This document shows positions 24,994-33,633 of a stretch of DNA of 64,000 nucleotides, piece by piece. How positions within the stretch are numbered: the first letter of the stretch is position 1; each line of letters starts with the position of its first letter. The DNA is taken from contig NZ_CP107903.1 of assembly GCF_036013955.1 (NCBI RefSeq), positions 8,060,001-8,124,000 of the forward strand, read 5' to 3'. The notes under the pieces are model-generated. The model was given only the letters and a program-made list of their open reading frames with translations, was not told the origin of the DNA and searched no databases. A program made the position numbers and the translations under genes. This stretch comes from Streptomyces sp. NBC_00459. GTDB lineage: Bacteria > Actinomycetota > Actinomycetes > Streptomycetales > Streptomycetaceae.

Positions 24994-25248
24994 ATGAGCC
25001 CGAAGACCTCCGAGAGCCGTGGCAACGCCGGTGGCGGGACCGGTGGTGCGCGGGGGCTGCTGACGCCCACCCGGGTCGCCGTCGGGGCGCTCGCCCTGCT
25101 CGTCCTGATCTTCATCTTCGAGAACACCCGCACCACCAGGATCCGGCTGCTGATCCCCGAAGTGACCATGCCGTTGTGGATGGCGCTGCTCGGTACGACG
25201 GTCATCGGCGGGCTCTGCGGGGCCTATTTCATGCGCCGCCGGAGGTGA
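24994..25248 (+). CDS. LapA-domain (DUF1049-like) small membrane protein
   Basis: An 84-residue protein with two hydrophobic helices: VAVGALALLVLIFIFENTRT (about 29-48, with the FxxEN tail typical of LapA-like proteins) and MPLWMALLGTTVIGGLCGAY (about 58-77). It ends MRRRR on the cytoplasmic side. The glycine-rich N-terminus is probably disordered. LapA proteins take part in envelope assembly. It is the only gene between the peptidase operon and the acetyltransferase. Confidence 0.75.
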   Translation: MSPKTSESRGNAGGGTGGARGLLTPTRVAVGALALLVLIFIFENTRTTRIRLLIPEVTMPLWMALLGTTVIGGLCGAYFMRRRR

Positions 25249-25274
25249 ACAAGGGCCGCGCGTAAGGTGGCTGA

Positions 25275-25826
25275 GTGTCTGAGCACCGTGGATATCTCGC
25301 CGAAGGGCCCCGCGTGGGCATACGTCCGTTCACCCATGAGGACGGTGCCGGGTTCATCGCCCGGGTGCGGGAGAGCAAGGCCCTGCATCACCCCTGGCTG
25401 GCTCCGCCGGCGAGCCCGGACGCCTATGCCTCGTACGCCGGGCGGCTGATCGAGGATCCGGCCAAGGCCGGGTTCCTCGTGTGCGAGAAGGACAGCGGTG
25501 GCGACATCGCCGGGTTCATCAACATCAACAACATCGTCCAGGGCGGCTTTCTGTGCGGCGCCCTCGGATACGGGGCGTTCGCGCACGCGGCCGGGCGGGG
25601 GCTGATGGGCGAGGGGCTCGATCTCGTCGTCCGGTACGCCTTCGGGCCGCCGCTGCGGCTCCACCGGCTGGAGATCAACGTGCAGCCCGGCAACACCGCC
25701 TCGATCGCCCTCGCCCGGCGCTGCGGCTTCCGGCTCGAGGGCTTCTCGCCGGACTTCCTCTACATCGACGGCGCCTGGCGGGACCACGAACGGTGGGCGA
25801 TCACCTCGGACATGCTCAGGAAGTAG
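25275..25826 (+). CDS. GNAT-family N-acetyltransferase (RimJ/RimL-like)
   Basis: A 183-residue acetyl-CoA-dependent acetyltransferase. The N-terminal GPRVGIRPFTHEDGAGFI is the family's first strand. The acetyl-CoA loop is GALGYGAFAHAAGRGLMGEG (about 96-115). The late NTASIALARRCGFRLEGFSP is the conserved motif B. The RimJ/L branch acetylates N-terminal amino groups or small amines. The 3' end overlaps the convergent VOC gene by 11 bp. Confidence 0.88.
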   Translation: MSEHRGYLAEGPRVGIRPFTHEDGAGFIARVRESKALHHPWLAPPASPDAYASYAGRLIEDPAKAGFLVCEKDSGGDIAGFININNIVQGGFLCGALGYGAFAHAAGRGLMGEGLDLVVRYAFGPPLRLHRLEINVQPGNTASIALARRCGFRLEGFSPDFLYIDGAWRDHERWAITSDMLRK

Positions 25827-26199
25827 GGGCTGTCGGTAGCCGGCCCCGGAGTCCTGTGCCGCGGTCCGCGTACTCGTACACCGAACCGTCCGGATGCAAC
25901 GCGATCAGGTTGCGGCCCGCCGGAGTCGCCACCGGGCCCGCCAGGACGCGGGCGCCCGACTCGGTGAGGACCCGGTGGGCCTCGTCGACGTCCGTCACCG
26001 CGATCGTCGCCACGATCTTGCGCAGCACCTCCAGCTCGGCCTCGGGACCGCTCATCAGCAGAAAGCAGCCGACCGCGGCGACGGAGACCCCGCCGCGCTC
26101 GAAGCGCTGGGCTCTGTCGCCCGCGAGCCGCTCGTAGAAGGGGACCGAGGTCTCCAGGTCGTCGACGCAGACGCGCAGCGTGGCTCCCAGAATGTCCAT
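25816..26199 (-). CDS. VOC-family (glyoxalase-like) protein
   Basis: A 127-residue protein with two beta-alpha-beta-beta-beta modules: LGATLRVCVDDLETSVPFYE at the start and VATIAVTDVDEAHRVLTESG in the second half, then NLIALHPDGSVYEYAD. This is the glyoxalase/bleomycin-resistance/dioxygenase fold. The metal-ligand positions are not all kept, so binding without catalysis is possible. It converges on the GNAT gene with an 11-bp overlap. Confidence 0.78.
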   Translation of the reverse strand: MDILGATLRVCVDDLETSVPFYERLAGDRAQRFERGGVSVAAVGCFLLMSGPEAELEVLRKIVATIAVTDVDEAHRVLTESGARVLAGPVATPAGRNLIALHPDGSVYEYADRGTGLRGRLPTAPTS

Positions 26200-26250
26200 G
26201 GGTACGAGGGTAGTTGGGGTCGGCGGGGAAAGGAGATCGTTTCGGCCTCT

Positions 26251-27210
26251 TCAGCCGGCCGACAGCTGAGGCAGCACCTTCGTGCGGTAGAAGTCGAAGA
26301 AGCCGCGCTGGTCGGGGCCGATCTGACTGACGTAGACCCGGTCGAAGCCCGCGTCGGCGAAGGCCGACAGTTCCGAGAGGTGTTCGTCCACATCCGGTCC
26401 GCAGACCGTGTTCTCGCTCACCATGGACTCGGTGACCAGCGGCCCGAGCTGCTCGAAGTGGCGCGGCGTGGGCAGGATCTGGCCCATCTCGCCGGGCAGC
26501 AACTGGTTGGGCCACAGCCTGTGCACCGTACGGACGGCCTCCTCGCGGTCGGGGCCGTAGCAGACCTTCGTACCGCCGCTGACGAGCCCGGAGCCCCCGC
26601 CGCCCTTGCGGAACTGGGTCGTGAGGTCCTCGTCGGGACCCATGGTGATGTAGCCGTCGCCCACACGGGCCGCGAGCGCCGTGGCCTGGGGGCCGAAGCC
26701 GGAGACGTCGATCGGGACGGGCTCGTCCGGGACGGTGTACAGGCGGGCGTTCTCCACGGTGTAGTGGGGGCCGCGGTGGTTGACCTCCTCGCCGGTGAAG
26801 AGGCGCCGCATCACCTGGATCGCCTCCTCCAGCATCTCCAGACGGGTGTGCGCGGGCGGCCACCGATCACCGAGGATGTGCTCGTTCAGCGCCTCGCCGG
26901 TGCCGACGCCGAGCCGGAACCTTCCGTCCGTCATCACCGCGCTCGTCGCCGCGGCCTGCGCCACCACCGCCGGGTGCATCCGCACGGTCGGGCACGTCAC
27001 CGCCGTCTCGATGGGCAGCGACACCGCCTGCGACAGCGCGCCGATCACGGACCACACGAAGGGGCTCTGGCCCTGGGCGTCGTTCCACGGGTGGTAGTGG
27101 TCCGAGATCCACAGTGCCTGGAACCCGGCCTGTTCGGCCTGCCTCGCCTGCTCGACGAGTTCCGCCGGACCGAATTCCTCGCACGCGAGGAAGCAGCCGT
27201 ATTCGGGCAT
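26251..27210 (-). CDS. F420-dependent LLM-class oxidoreductase
   Basis: A 319-residue TIM-barrel protein of the bacterial-luciferase-like family. EQAGFQALWISDHYHPWND, VMTDGRFRLGVGTGEALNEH and the ending VYVSQIGPDQRGFFDFY match the F420-dependent glucose-6-phosphate-dehydrogenase-related group (TIGR03557 type). F420 hydride transfer is expected, but the substrate is unknown. ATG 27210 is preceded by GGAGGTG on the minus strand. It reads alone, towards the VOC gene. Confidence 0.85.
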   Translation of the reverse strand: MPEYGCFLACEEFGPAELVEQARQAEQAGFQALWISDHYHPWNDAQGQSPFVWSVIGALSQAVSLPIETAVTCPTVRMHPAVVAQAAATSAVMTDGRFRLGVGTGEALNEHILGDRWPPAHTRLEMLEEAIQVMRRLFTGEEVNHRGPHYTVENARLYTVPDEPVPIDVSGFGPQATALAARVGDGYITMGPDEDLTTQFRKGGGGSGLVSGGTKVCYGPDREEAVRTVHRLWPNQLLPGEMGQILPTPRHFEQLGPLVTESMVSENTVCGPDVDEHLSELSAFADAGFDRVYVSQIGPDQRGFFDFYRTKVLPQLSAG

Positions 27211-27434
27211 GGGGAAGCACCTCCGGAAAAAGGGCGGTCGGGGTGTGCTCCGGGTACCCAGCGCGCGGCGGGGAAACCGGCGCGCGGATGCCGGACCCTC
27301 GGCGGCGGAACCGCGCCCCGACGGACGTTTGGGTGCCCTGAACAGGGGGACGCGGACAGCTCCGTAAGTCGCCCATACGGCGTACGTACGACGACCGAAG
27401 GTTCTGTACGCGCGACCCCGTCGGAGGCGAAAAC

Positions 27435-27752
27435 ATGAGTCGACCCCGCATCCTGATCGTCGGCGCGGGCTTCGCCGGGTACCGGACGGCCCGCACCCTG
27501 GCCCGGCTGACCCGGCAGAAGGCCGACATCACCCTGCTGAACCCGACCGACCACCGCGAGGAGGGCGGGATCGGGGACGCGGTCCTCGATGCCTTTCTCG
27601 ACGGACGGCCACTGCCCCGTCTGGCACGCCTCGCCGTCCGTACGATGCCCGGCTCGGTGAGCCCCGACGAGCAACTGCACGCCGCGGGAATCGACGCCGA
27701 GGCGATCATGGCGGCGGGCCGGCTGCTCGCGGAAAAGGTGATCGCGCCGTGA
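27435..27752 (+). pseudogene. NDH-2-like oxidoreductase fragment (chimeric remnant)
   Basis: The first 40 residues (RPRILIVGAGFAGYRTARTL and then ADITLLNPTDH) are the FAD-binding start of a type II NADH dehydrogenase, a protein normally over 400 residues long. The remaining 65 residues (EEGGIGDAVLDAFLDGRP ... GIDAEAIMAAGRLLAEKV) do not continue that family and look like the tail of another helical protein joined by an internal deletion. No second FAD or NAD motif remains, so respiratory function is excluded. It has an ATG and a plausible leader and may still be expressed. Confidence 0.6.
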
Positions 27753-27856
27753 GCGACGGCGCGGTACGACGGGTGCGGGCCGGGCCGCGGACCGGCCGAC
27801 GTGTCCTTCCGAGCCCGCGGGTTCCACGCCGGCACCGACAACGGGACGGTACGAGA

Positions 27857-28047
27857 ATGAACCGGGTGGAACTGGGCCTCGCGGTAGGGGCGGGATATGT
27901 CCTGGGCGTACGAAGAAACTGAAACCGGTCTTCGCCGTTGGCGCCGTAATGGACGCCGAGCGGATGCAGCTGAGTCCGCAAGCGGTCGCGGACCTGCTGT
28001 CCGGCGGAAGAAACCGGCAATCAACGGGCGTTCGCGGAGGACGGTGA
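27857..28047 (+). pseudogene. Frameshifted start of a conserved streptomycete protein (often annotated DNA primase)
   Basis: ATG 27857 reads MNRVELGLAVGAGYVLG and then stops at VRRN. Moving by one base near 27904 restores TKKLKPVFAVGAVMDAERMQ and on to LSPQAVADLLSGG. Together they match from memory a conserved Streptomyces protein that normally has GRTKK at the break and runs about 100 residues longer. A single missing base explains the shift, and the C-terminus is also lost (stop at 28047). The gene is too short for ordinary ORF finding and is clearly dead. Confidence 0.6.
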
Positions 28048-28054
28048 GTGAATT

Positions 28055-28089
28055 GCGGCCCGAGGACCGGAATCCGGTCCTCGGGCCGC
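28055..28089. terminator. Strong bidirectional hairpin terminator
   Basis: GCGGCCCGAGGACCGGA (28055-28071) is perfectly complementary to TCCGGTCCTCGGGCCGC (28073-28089), a 17-bp stem around one base. It separates the decay zone from the minus-strand micro-gene. Confidence 0.78.
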
Positions 28090-28132
28090 AGCGCACCCTG
28101 CTGTCCAGGGGCTGATCACCCGCTGACGGCTG

Positions 28133-28303
28133 CTACCAGCGATACCAGCGACCCCTTGACCCGCTTGCGCTCGTGCTCCGCATCAGGAAGCCCAGCAGCC
28201 AGACGACAAGCACGATCAGTGCGATCCACCAGAGTATTTTCACCGCGAATCCGGCGCCGAAGAGAATCAGGGCCAGAAGCAGTACGAGCAGAATGGGAAC
28301 CAT
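28133..28303 (-). CDS. Hydrophobic membrane micro-protein (56 residues)
   Basis: ATG 28303 is preceded on the minus strand by CCAGGAGGTTCACT, an excellent ribosome site. The product MVPILLVLLLALILFGAGFA continues with a second helix (WWIALIVLVVWLLGFLM) and ends in a polar, Arg/Trp-containing tail. This is the small hydrophobic protein found widely in Streptomyces; its role is unknown. Two membrane helices in a hairpin are likely. It ends shortly before the 17-bp terminator. Confidence 0.8.
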   Translation of the reverse strand: MVPILLVLLLALILFGAGFAVKILWWIALIVLVVWLLGFLMRSTSASGSRGRWYRW

Positions 28304-28363
28304 AGTGAACCTCCTGGACTCCGAGTTTCCCCGAATCGGCGTCTCAGTCGTCCGCGGAGGGAA

Positions 28364-29197
28364 TCATTTGGCCTTTCGGCAGAGAATCTCTCCGTGCGGG
28401 ACGGTGAACCAGGCGTCGTTCCGCCGTCCCCACTCCCGCCAGGCCTCCGAGACGGCCCGCAACTGCTCCGGGGACGCCAGCCCGCCTTCTGTGGCCCGCT
28501 CGGCGTACGCCGACGCGAGCGTCCGGTCCGCCCACAGGCCGCTCCACCAGGCGAGCTCGTCGCTGTCCGCGAACGTCCATGTGCTGGACGTGGCCGTGAT
28601 GTCCGTGAGCCCGGCCCGCAGTGCCCAGGACTTCAGCCGGCGCCCCGCGTCCGGCTCGCCCCCGTTGGCCCGGGCCACCCGCCGGTACAGGTCCAGCCAG
28701 TCGTCCATGCCCTCCGACGCCGGATACCAGGCCATGGCCAGATAGTCCGACTCGCGGACGGCGACATAGCCGCCCGGTCTGGTGACCCGGTGCATCTCGC
28801 TCAGCGCCCGCACCGGGTCACCCACGTGCTGGAGCACCTGATGGGCGTGGACCACGCAGAACGTGTCGTCCGGGAAGTCCAGCGCGTGGATGTCCGCGAC
28901 CGCGAACTCGACGTTGCCCAGGCCCCGTTCGGCTGCCGTGGCCCTGGCCCGGTCCAGGATGCCCGGCGCCCGGTCGACGCCGGTGACCTGCCCGTCGGGG
29001 ACCAGTTCGGCCAGGTCCGCGGTGATCGTGCCCGGGCCGCAGCCGATGTCCAGGATCCTCATGTGCGGCTTCAGCGAACCGAGGAGGTACGCCGCCGAGT
29101 TGGCGGCCGTGCGCCAGGTGTGCGAGCGGAGCACGGACTCGTGGTGCCCGTGCGTGTAGACGGCGGTCTCCTGCGGCTGCGACTGCGGCTTGGACAT
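28364..29197 (-). CDS. SAM-dependent methyltransferase (UbiE/COQ5-like)
   Basis: A 277-residue class I methyltransferase. Motif I is ILDIGCGPGTITADL (about 52-66), with GVDRAPGILDRARA and the post-I FAVADIHALDFPDDTF. RPGGYVAVRESDY is motif III. The C-terminal part (WWSGLWADRTLASAYAERA ... WFTVPHGEILCRKAK) is typical of actinobacterial methyltransferases of small molecules. The ATG at 29197 is taken because longer in-frame extension to the right has shadow composition. The substrate is unknown. Confidence 0.85.
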   Translation of the reverse strand: MSKPQSQPQETAVYTHGHHESVLRSHTWRTAANSAAYLLGSLKPHMRILDIGCGPGTITADLAELVPDGQVTGVDRAPGILDRARATAAERGLGNVEFAVADIHALDFPDDTFCVVHAHQVLQHVGDPVRALSEMHRVTRPGGYVAVRESDYLAMAWYPASEGMDDWLDLYRRVARANGGEPDAGRRLKSWALRAGLTDITATSSTWTFADSDELAWWSGLWADRTLASAYAERATEGGLASPEQLRAVSEAWREWGRRNDAWFTVPHGEILCRKAK

Positions 29198-29330
29198 GAC
29201 CGTGCCCCTTCTCGTCTTCTCGAACGACCCGCTTCGAACGACTCGCTCATCACCGTACGCAGTCGTGCCGAATAATGAGACCCACGTCTTGAGATGTGGA
29301 CAGGGTCGTTCAATGGGCCGCGGACAGGGG

Positions 29331-29951
29331 TCAGTTGCGGCCGGACGGCCGGGCCGGGGGAGCCGACCGGTCGAAGGTCGGCACGAGCTTCCGTACGGCG
29401 AACGCGGCGCCCGCGCCCAGGGCCGCGCCCGCCAGCACGTCACTGGGGAAGTGGACGCCGGTGTAGACACGGGACATCGCCACCGAGAAGGCGATCGGCG
29501 CCACCACAGTGCCCAGGCCCCTGGACTCCAGGGCGACACCGGTCGCGAAGGCGGCCGCCGACGCGGCATGACCGGAAGGGAAGGACGTGGTGATCGGCTG
29601 CCGCTTCAGCTGCCTGACCCTCGGCACGGCGTCCAGTACGGGGCGGGGGCGGCGTACGGACCGCTTGCCGACCGTGTTGATCGTCGCGGATGCCACGGCG
29701 AGGGAGGCGAGGCCCCGGACGGCGGCCCGGCGGGCCCGGGGGCTCCCGGTGGCCGCCAGGGCGGCTGCCGTCGCGAACCACAGGACGCCGTGGTTCGCGC
29801 TGCGGCTCAGCCTCGGCAGGACGCGCTCCGCGCCCGGCCAGTGCCGCGTGGCGGCGGTCTCGAACAGGCGGAAGTCGAGTTTCAGCAGGTTCTCGCGCAG
29901 GGCGTGACGGCCGGGCAGCGGAACGGTGAGGTCGATGATGTCTGCGGTCAT
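29331..29951 (-). CDS. PAP2-family phosphatase
   Basis: A 206-residue membrane phosphatase with the complete PAP2 signature: K and RP in GKRSVRRPRP, PSGH in TTSFPSGHAAS and the third motif in SRVYTGVHFPSDVLAG. These residues form the vanadate-type active site that hydrolyses lipid phosphates such as undecaprenyl diphosphate or phosphatidic acid. Three to five hydrophobic stretches are visible. It is divergent from the histidine-phosphatase gene, with 90 bp between the starts. Confidence 0.88.
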   Translation of the reverse strand: MTADIIDLTVPLPGRHALRENLLKLDFRLFETAATRHWPGAERVLPRLSRSANHGVLWFATAAALAATGSPRARRAAVRGLASLAVASATINTVGKRSVRRPRPVLDAVPRVRQLKRQPITTSFPSGHAASAAAFATGVALESRGLGTVVAPIAFSVAMSRVYTGVHFPSDVLAGAALGAGAAFAVRKLVPTFDRSAPPARPSGRN

Positions 29952-30041
29952 GACCCTTTGGGTACCCTGAAGAGAGCCTTTTTGTCTTGTCGGGCCGGTC
30001 AGAGGGCTTGTCGCGAGGTCGTTGGACGAGAGGGAACCCGT

Positions 30042-30704
30042 ATGCGTCTGCTGCTCATCCGGCACGGTCAGACCCCGTCGAACGTGCGGTTCCTGTTGGA
30101 CACGGCGGTTCCGGGGGCCGGACTGACCGAGCTGGGCGAGCGGCAGGCCGCCGCCCTGCCGGAGGCTCTCGCGGGCGAGGACATCGAGGCGCTGTACGCC
30201 TCCACCCTGATCCGTACGCAGCTGACCGCCGCCCCGCTGGCCGGGGCGCGCGGTCTCGACGTGCGGGTGCGGGACGGGATCCGGGAGGTGGCCGCCGGGG
30301 ACCTGGAGATGCGGGGTGACGCCGAATCGGCGGACCTCTACATGACCACCGTGTTCGCCTGGGCGGCCGGTGACACGGAGCTGCGCATGCCGGGCGGGGA
30401 GAACGGGGCCGAGGCCCTCGGGCGGTTCGACGCGGTCGTCGCGGAGGCCGCGGGCGACGGAGCCGGCACGGTCGCCATGGTCAGCCACGGCGCCGCAATC
30501 CGGATGTGGGCGGCGGCTCGCGCGGACAACGTCGACGTGCCCTTCGCCGCGGAACATCGGCTCGACAACACCGGTGTGGTCGTCCTGGAGGGTTCGCCGA
30601 CGGACGGGTGGAAGGCGCTGTCCTGGGCGGGCGCGGTTGTCGCGGAGGCCGGGGCGGAGGCGGGGAGCGGGCCTGCCGGGGAACGGCTCGGTTCCGCCGG
30701 GTAG
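30042..30704 (+). CDS. Histidine phosphatase (phosphoglycerate-mutase-like)
   Basis: A 220-residue protein with the catalytic phosphohistidine motif LLIRHGQTPSN at the start. The second His is in AMVSHGAAIRM, and LYASTLIRTQLTAAPLA carries the phosphate-binding Arg. Family members act on phosphorylated sugars or small metabolites. The start follows GAGAGGGA. The Gly/Ala-rich tail is poorly conserved. It precedes an ABC-F gene in the same direction after a dispersed repeat. Confidence 0.86.
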   Translation: MRLLLIRHGQTPSNVRFLLDTAVPGAGLTELGERQAAALPEALAGEDIEALYASTLIRTQLTAAPLAGARGLDVRVRDGIREVAAGDLEMRGDAESADLYMTTVFAWAAGDTELRMPGGENGAEALGRFDAVVAEAAGDGAGTVAMVSHGAAIRMWAAARADNVDVPFAAEHRLDNTGVVVLEGSPTDGWKALSWAGAVVAEAGAEAGSGPAGERLGSAG

Positions 30705-30735
30705 GCGGGTTCTTCGCCGCGGGCCCGGCAGGGCC

Positions 30736-30756
30736 GGTCGCGCGGTTCCCCGCGCC
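30736..30756 (+). repeat. Dispersed Streptomyces intergenic repeat (GGTCGCGC-GTTCCCCGCGCC type)
   Basis: GGTCGCGCGGTTCCCCGCGC occurs again with one change at 48955-48974. From experience this motif is abundant between streptomycete genes; its role is unknown. Confidence 0.6.
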
Positions 30757-30878
30757 GCCTTGGGACGCCGGTGCGCACCGGAGCCGGCCAGAACCCTTTG
30801 CCCGCGCGCGTGTGTGTGTCGGCGGCCGTGCGTTTATGGGTTTGCCGGGGGTCGCTGTCGGCCCGCAGAATGCGCCTC

Positions 30879-32498
30879 ATGGGACACCTCGAAGCAGCGC
30901 ATCTTGAGTACTACCTTCCCGACGGGAGGGCGCTGCTCGGCGATGTGTCGTTCCGGGTGGGCGAGGGGGCCGTCGTGGCCCTCGTGGGACCCAATGGCGC
31001 CGGGAAGACGACTCTGCTGCGGCTGATCTCCGGCGAGCTGAAACCGCACGGCGGCACCGTCAACGTGAGCGGCGGGCTCGGCGTGATGCGCCAGTTCGTG
31101 GGCTCCGTACGGGACGAGACGACCGTACGGGACCTGCTCGTGTCGGTCGCCACCCCGCGGATCCAGGAGGCCGCCAAGGCGGTCGACCTGGCCGAGCACG
31201 GCATGCTGACCGTCGACGACGAGGCGGCCCAGCTCCAGTACGCGCAGGCCCTCTCCGACTGGGCCGAGGCGCGTGGCTACGAGGCCGAGACCCTGTGGGA
31301 CATGTGCACCACGGCCGCGCTCGGGGTGCCGTACGAGAAGGCGCAGTGGCGGCTGGTGCGCACGCTGTCCGGCGGTGAGCAGAAGCGGCTCGTGCTGGAG
31401 GCGCTGCTGCGGGGCACCGACGAGGTGCTGCTGCTCGACGAGCCCGACAACTACCTCGACGTACCCGGCAAGCGGTGGCTGGAGGAGCGGCTCGCGGAGA
31501 CGCGGAAGACGGTTCTCTTCGTGTCCCACGACCGGGAGCTGCTCTCCCGGTCCGCGCAGAAGATCGTGTCCGTCGAACCGGGGCCCGCAGGCGCCGACGC
31601 GTGGGTGCACGGCGCCGGGTTCGCCACCTACCACGAGGCGCGGGCCGAACGGTTCGCGCGCTTCGAGGAGTTGCGCCGACGCTGGGACGAGAAGCACGCC
31701 CAGCTGAAGAAGCTGGTGCTGAACCTCCGTCAGGCGGCCTCCATCAGCCATGAGTTGGCGTCCCGCTACCAGGCCGCGCAGACCAGGCTGCGGAAGTTCG
31801 AGGAGGCCGGGCCGCCGCCCGAGCCGCCGCGCGAGCAGGACATCACCATGCGGCTCAAGGGCGGCCGGACCGGCGTAAGGGCCGTCACCTGCAAGGGACT
31901 TGAGCTCACCGGGCTGATGAAACCCTTCGACCTGGAGGTCTTCTACGGCGAACGGGTCGCCGTCCTCGGCTCCAACGGCTCCGGCAAGTCGCACTTCCTG
32001 CGGCTGCTCGCCGGTGACACCGTGAACCACACGGGCGAGTGGAAACTCGGCGCGCGGGTCGTGCCCGGGCACTTCGCCCAGACGCACGCCCACCCCGAGC
32101 TGGAGGGCCGTACGCTCCTCGACATCCTGTGGGCCGAACACTCGCAGGACCGGGGCGCGGCCAGTTCCCGGCTGCGCCGCTACGAGCTGACCGCCCAGGC
32201 CGAGCAGCGCTTCGACCGGCTCTCCGGAGGACAGCAGGCCCGCTTCCAGATCCTGCTTCTGGAGCTGGAGGGTGTCACGGCGCTGCTGCTGGACGAGCCG
32301 ACGGACAACCTCGACCTGGAGTCCGCGGAGGCGCTCCAGGAAGGGCTGGAGGCGTTCCAGGGCACGGTCCTCGCGGTCACGCACGACCGTTGGTTCGCTC
32401 GGTCGTTCGACCGGTATCTGGTCTTCGGCAGCGACGGGCGGGTCCGCGAGACCCCCGAGCCGGTGTGGGACGAGCGGCGGGTGGAACGGGCCCGGTAG
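30879..32498 (+). CDS. ABC-F family ATPase
   Basis: A 539-residue soluble protein with two ABC ATPase domains and no membrane part, so it acts on the ribosome rather than in transport. Domain 1 has Walker A GPNGAGKTT, signature LSGGEQKRL, Walker B LLLDEPDNYLD and switch His in VSHDREL. Domain 2 has GSNGSGKS, LSGGQQ, LLLDEPTDNLD and THDRWF. The linker between them (about 215-330) is helical and charged (RRRWDEKHAQLKKLVLNLRQ) and should reach toward the ribosomal tRNA sites. Starts at 30879 or 30870 are both possible. Translation regulation or antibiotic protection are the likely roles. Confidence 0.9.
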   Translation: MGHLEAAHLEYYLPDGRALLGDVSFRVGEGAVVALVGPNGAGKTTLLRLISGELKPHGGTVNVSGGLGVMRQFVGSVRDETTVRDLLVSVATPRIQEAAKAVDLAEHGMLTVDDEAAQLQYAQALSDWAEARGYEAETLWDMCTTAALGVPYEKAQWRLVRTLSGGEQKRLVLEALLRGTDEVLLLDEPDNYLDVPGKRWLEERLAETRKTVLFVSHDRELLSRSAQKIVSVEPGPAGADAWVHGAGFATYHEARAERFARFEELRRRWDEKHAQLKKLVLNLRQAASISHELASRYQAAQTRLRKFEEAGPPPEPPREQDITMRLKGGRTGVRAVTCKGLELTGLMKPFDLEVFYGERVAVLGSNGSGKSHFLRLLAGDTVNHTGEWKLGARVVPGHFAQTHAHPELEGRTLLDILWAEHSQDRGAASSRLRRYELTAQAEQRFDRLSGGQQARFQILLLELEGVTALLLDEPTDNLDLESAEALQEGLEAFQGTVLAVTHDRWFARSFDRYLVFGSDGRVRETPEPVWDERRVERAR

Positions 32499-32568
32499 GG
32501 GGCGCTTCGCCCGGGCGGTCACGGGTACCCGGGGCGTACCGAAGGACTCGACGGAGCGGGGTGCCACC

Positions 32569-32802
32569 ATGAACGGAGTCGACCCGGGCCGGTTGGACGA
32601 CCAACAGCTGATGAAGGAGCTGGAGACGATCCACCGGACCCGGCACGACACGCTGCTGCACGCGTCGAACGACGCGTTGCGCGCCCACAACGATCGTATG
32701 GCGCAGCTGGAGGGCGAGTATCTGCGCCGTCATCCGCGCCGCCGGGTCGCCACGGGCCGCACCCGCGAGGGCGCCCGGGACCGGGACTGCTCGCAGCAGT
32801 GA
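32569..32802 (+). CDS. DUF6158-type small helical protein
   Basis: A 77-residue protein: MNGVDPGRLDDQQLMKELET, then IHRTRHDTLLHASNDALRAH and a basic tail. It is highly conserved in Streptomyces (DUF6158 from memory) and of unknown function. It looks like two amphipathic helices with many His and Arg. It is 70 bp downstream of the ABC-F gene in the same direction and is followed by a terminator, so co-transcription is likely. Confidence 0.75.
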   Translation: MNGVDPGRLDDQQLMKELETIHRTRHDTLLHASNDALRAHNDRMAQLEGEYLRRHPRRRVATGRTREGARDRDCSQQ

Positions 32803-32808
32803 GCATCG

Positions 32809-32848
32809 GTGCCGCTGCCCGGGGCCCGAGGGCTCCCGGCAGCGGCAC
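32809..32848 (+). terminator. Intrinsic terminator after the ABC-F / DUF6158 unit
   Basis: GTGCCGCTGCC (32809-32819) pairs perfectly with GGCAGCGGCAC (32838-32848). Confidence 0.7.
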
Positions 32849-33072
32849 GGGCCGCAGCGGGTGAATTCTCAGCGGCGCACCGGGGGAGGATCCCAGTGCC
32901 GATGGGCCGCGACCGCCGCGACGAGGGCGGAACCGTCGGTGGCCGACCTGCGAGTGGCCGACCAGTGGCCCAAGTCGCCGGGCGGCCGTTTTCCGATACT
33001 CGGTCACGAAGGTGCTGACCGGGTACCCGACGATGCGCCGCCGACACACCACGGCGGTGCTTCATCGGCGGG

Positions 33073-33570
33073 TCATGTACGGAGGCGGGCCCCTGGTCCC
33101 AGCCGGGCGGTGACTTCCCCCGGGGTGAGCACGGAGTGTTCCGCGGAGCATTCGACGACCACGCGGACGGGGGCGTCGCAGTCGGTGTGGCGGACGTCCA
33201 GCACCGGTCCCTCGGGGCCGAGGGCGTAGGTCTCGCCCCACTGGGTCAGTGCCATCAGGACGGGCCACAGGTCCCAGCCCTTGCGGGTCAGGCGGTACTC
33301 GTTGCGGGGTCGGCTGCCGGGCTCCCGGTAGGGGGCGGTCCTGAGGATGCCGGCCGCGGTCAGCTTGCGGAGGCGGTCGCTGAGCACGGCTTCCGACAGG
33401 CCGATGTGGCGGTGGAAGTCGTCGAAGCGGCGGACTCCGTTGACGGCGTCACGAAGGATCAGCAGCGTCCATTTCTCTCCGACCACGTCGAGCGTGCGCT
33501 GGACGGGGCAGTTCTCCGTGCTCGCCTCAAGCCACTCCATGCCGCCATCGTACGACTCTGGCTTCGTCAT
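33073..33570 (-). CDS. HxlR-family transcriptional regulator
   Basis: A 165-residue winged-helix repressor or activator. The core CPVQRTLDVVGEKWTLLILR (about 21-40) carries the conserved Cys at the helix start that senses redox or electrophiles in some HxlR proteins. VNGVRRFDDFHRHIGLSEAV and LSDRLRKLTAAGIL are the recognition part. The family is normally about 110-130 residues, so a C-terminal extension of about 40 residues with two Cys is present here. It is divergent from a thioesterase gene that it probably controls. The start could also be the ATG at 33540. Confidence 0.85.
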   Translation of the reverse strand: MTKPESYDGGMEWLEASTENCPVQRTLDVVGEKWTLLILRDAVNGVRRFDDFHRHIGLSEAVLSDRLRKLTAAGILRTAPYREPGSRPRNEYRLTRKGWDLWPVLMALTQWGETYALGPEGPVLDVRHTDCDAPVRVVVECSAEHSVLTPGEVTARLGPGARLRT

Positions 33571-33599
33571 TGACAGTCAGGCGGGCCGAAGGCTAGCTT
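33570..33599 (+). promoter_or_regulatory. Promoter for the PaaI-type thioesterase gene
   Basis: TTGACA (33570-33575) and TAGCTT (33594-33599) are separated by 18 bp, close to the housekeeping consensus. The site overlaps the 5' end of the divergent HxlR gene, which fits autoregulation combined with control of the neighbour. Confidence 0.6.
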
Positions 33600-33633
33600 C
33601 GCCTGTAAAAGTCAGATGAGGAGGCGCTCGGCC

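Noticed and set aside
27897..28115. 72-residue open frame in the decay zone
   Set aside because: It runs out of frame through the remnant that starts at 27857 and through the terminator.
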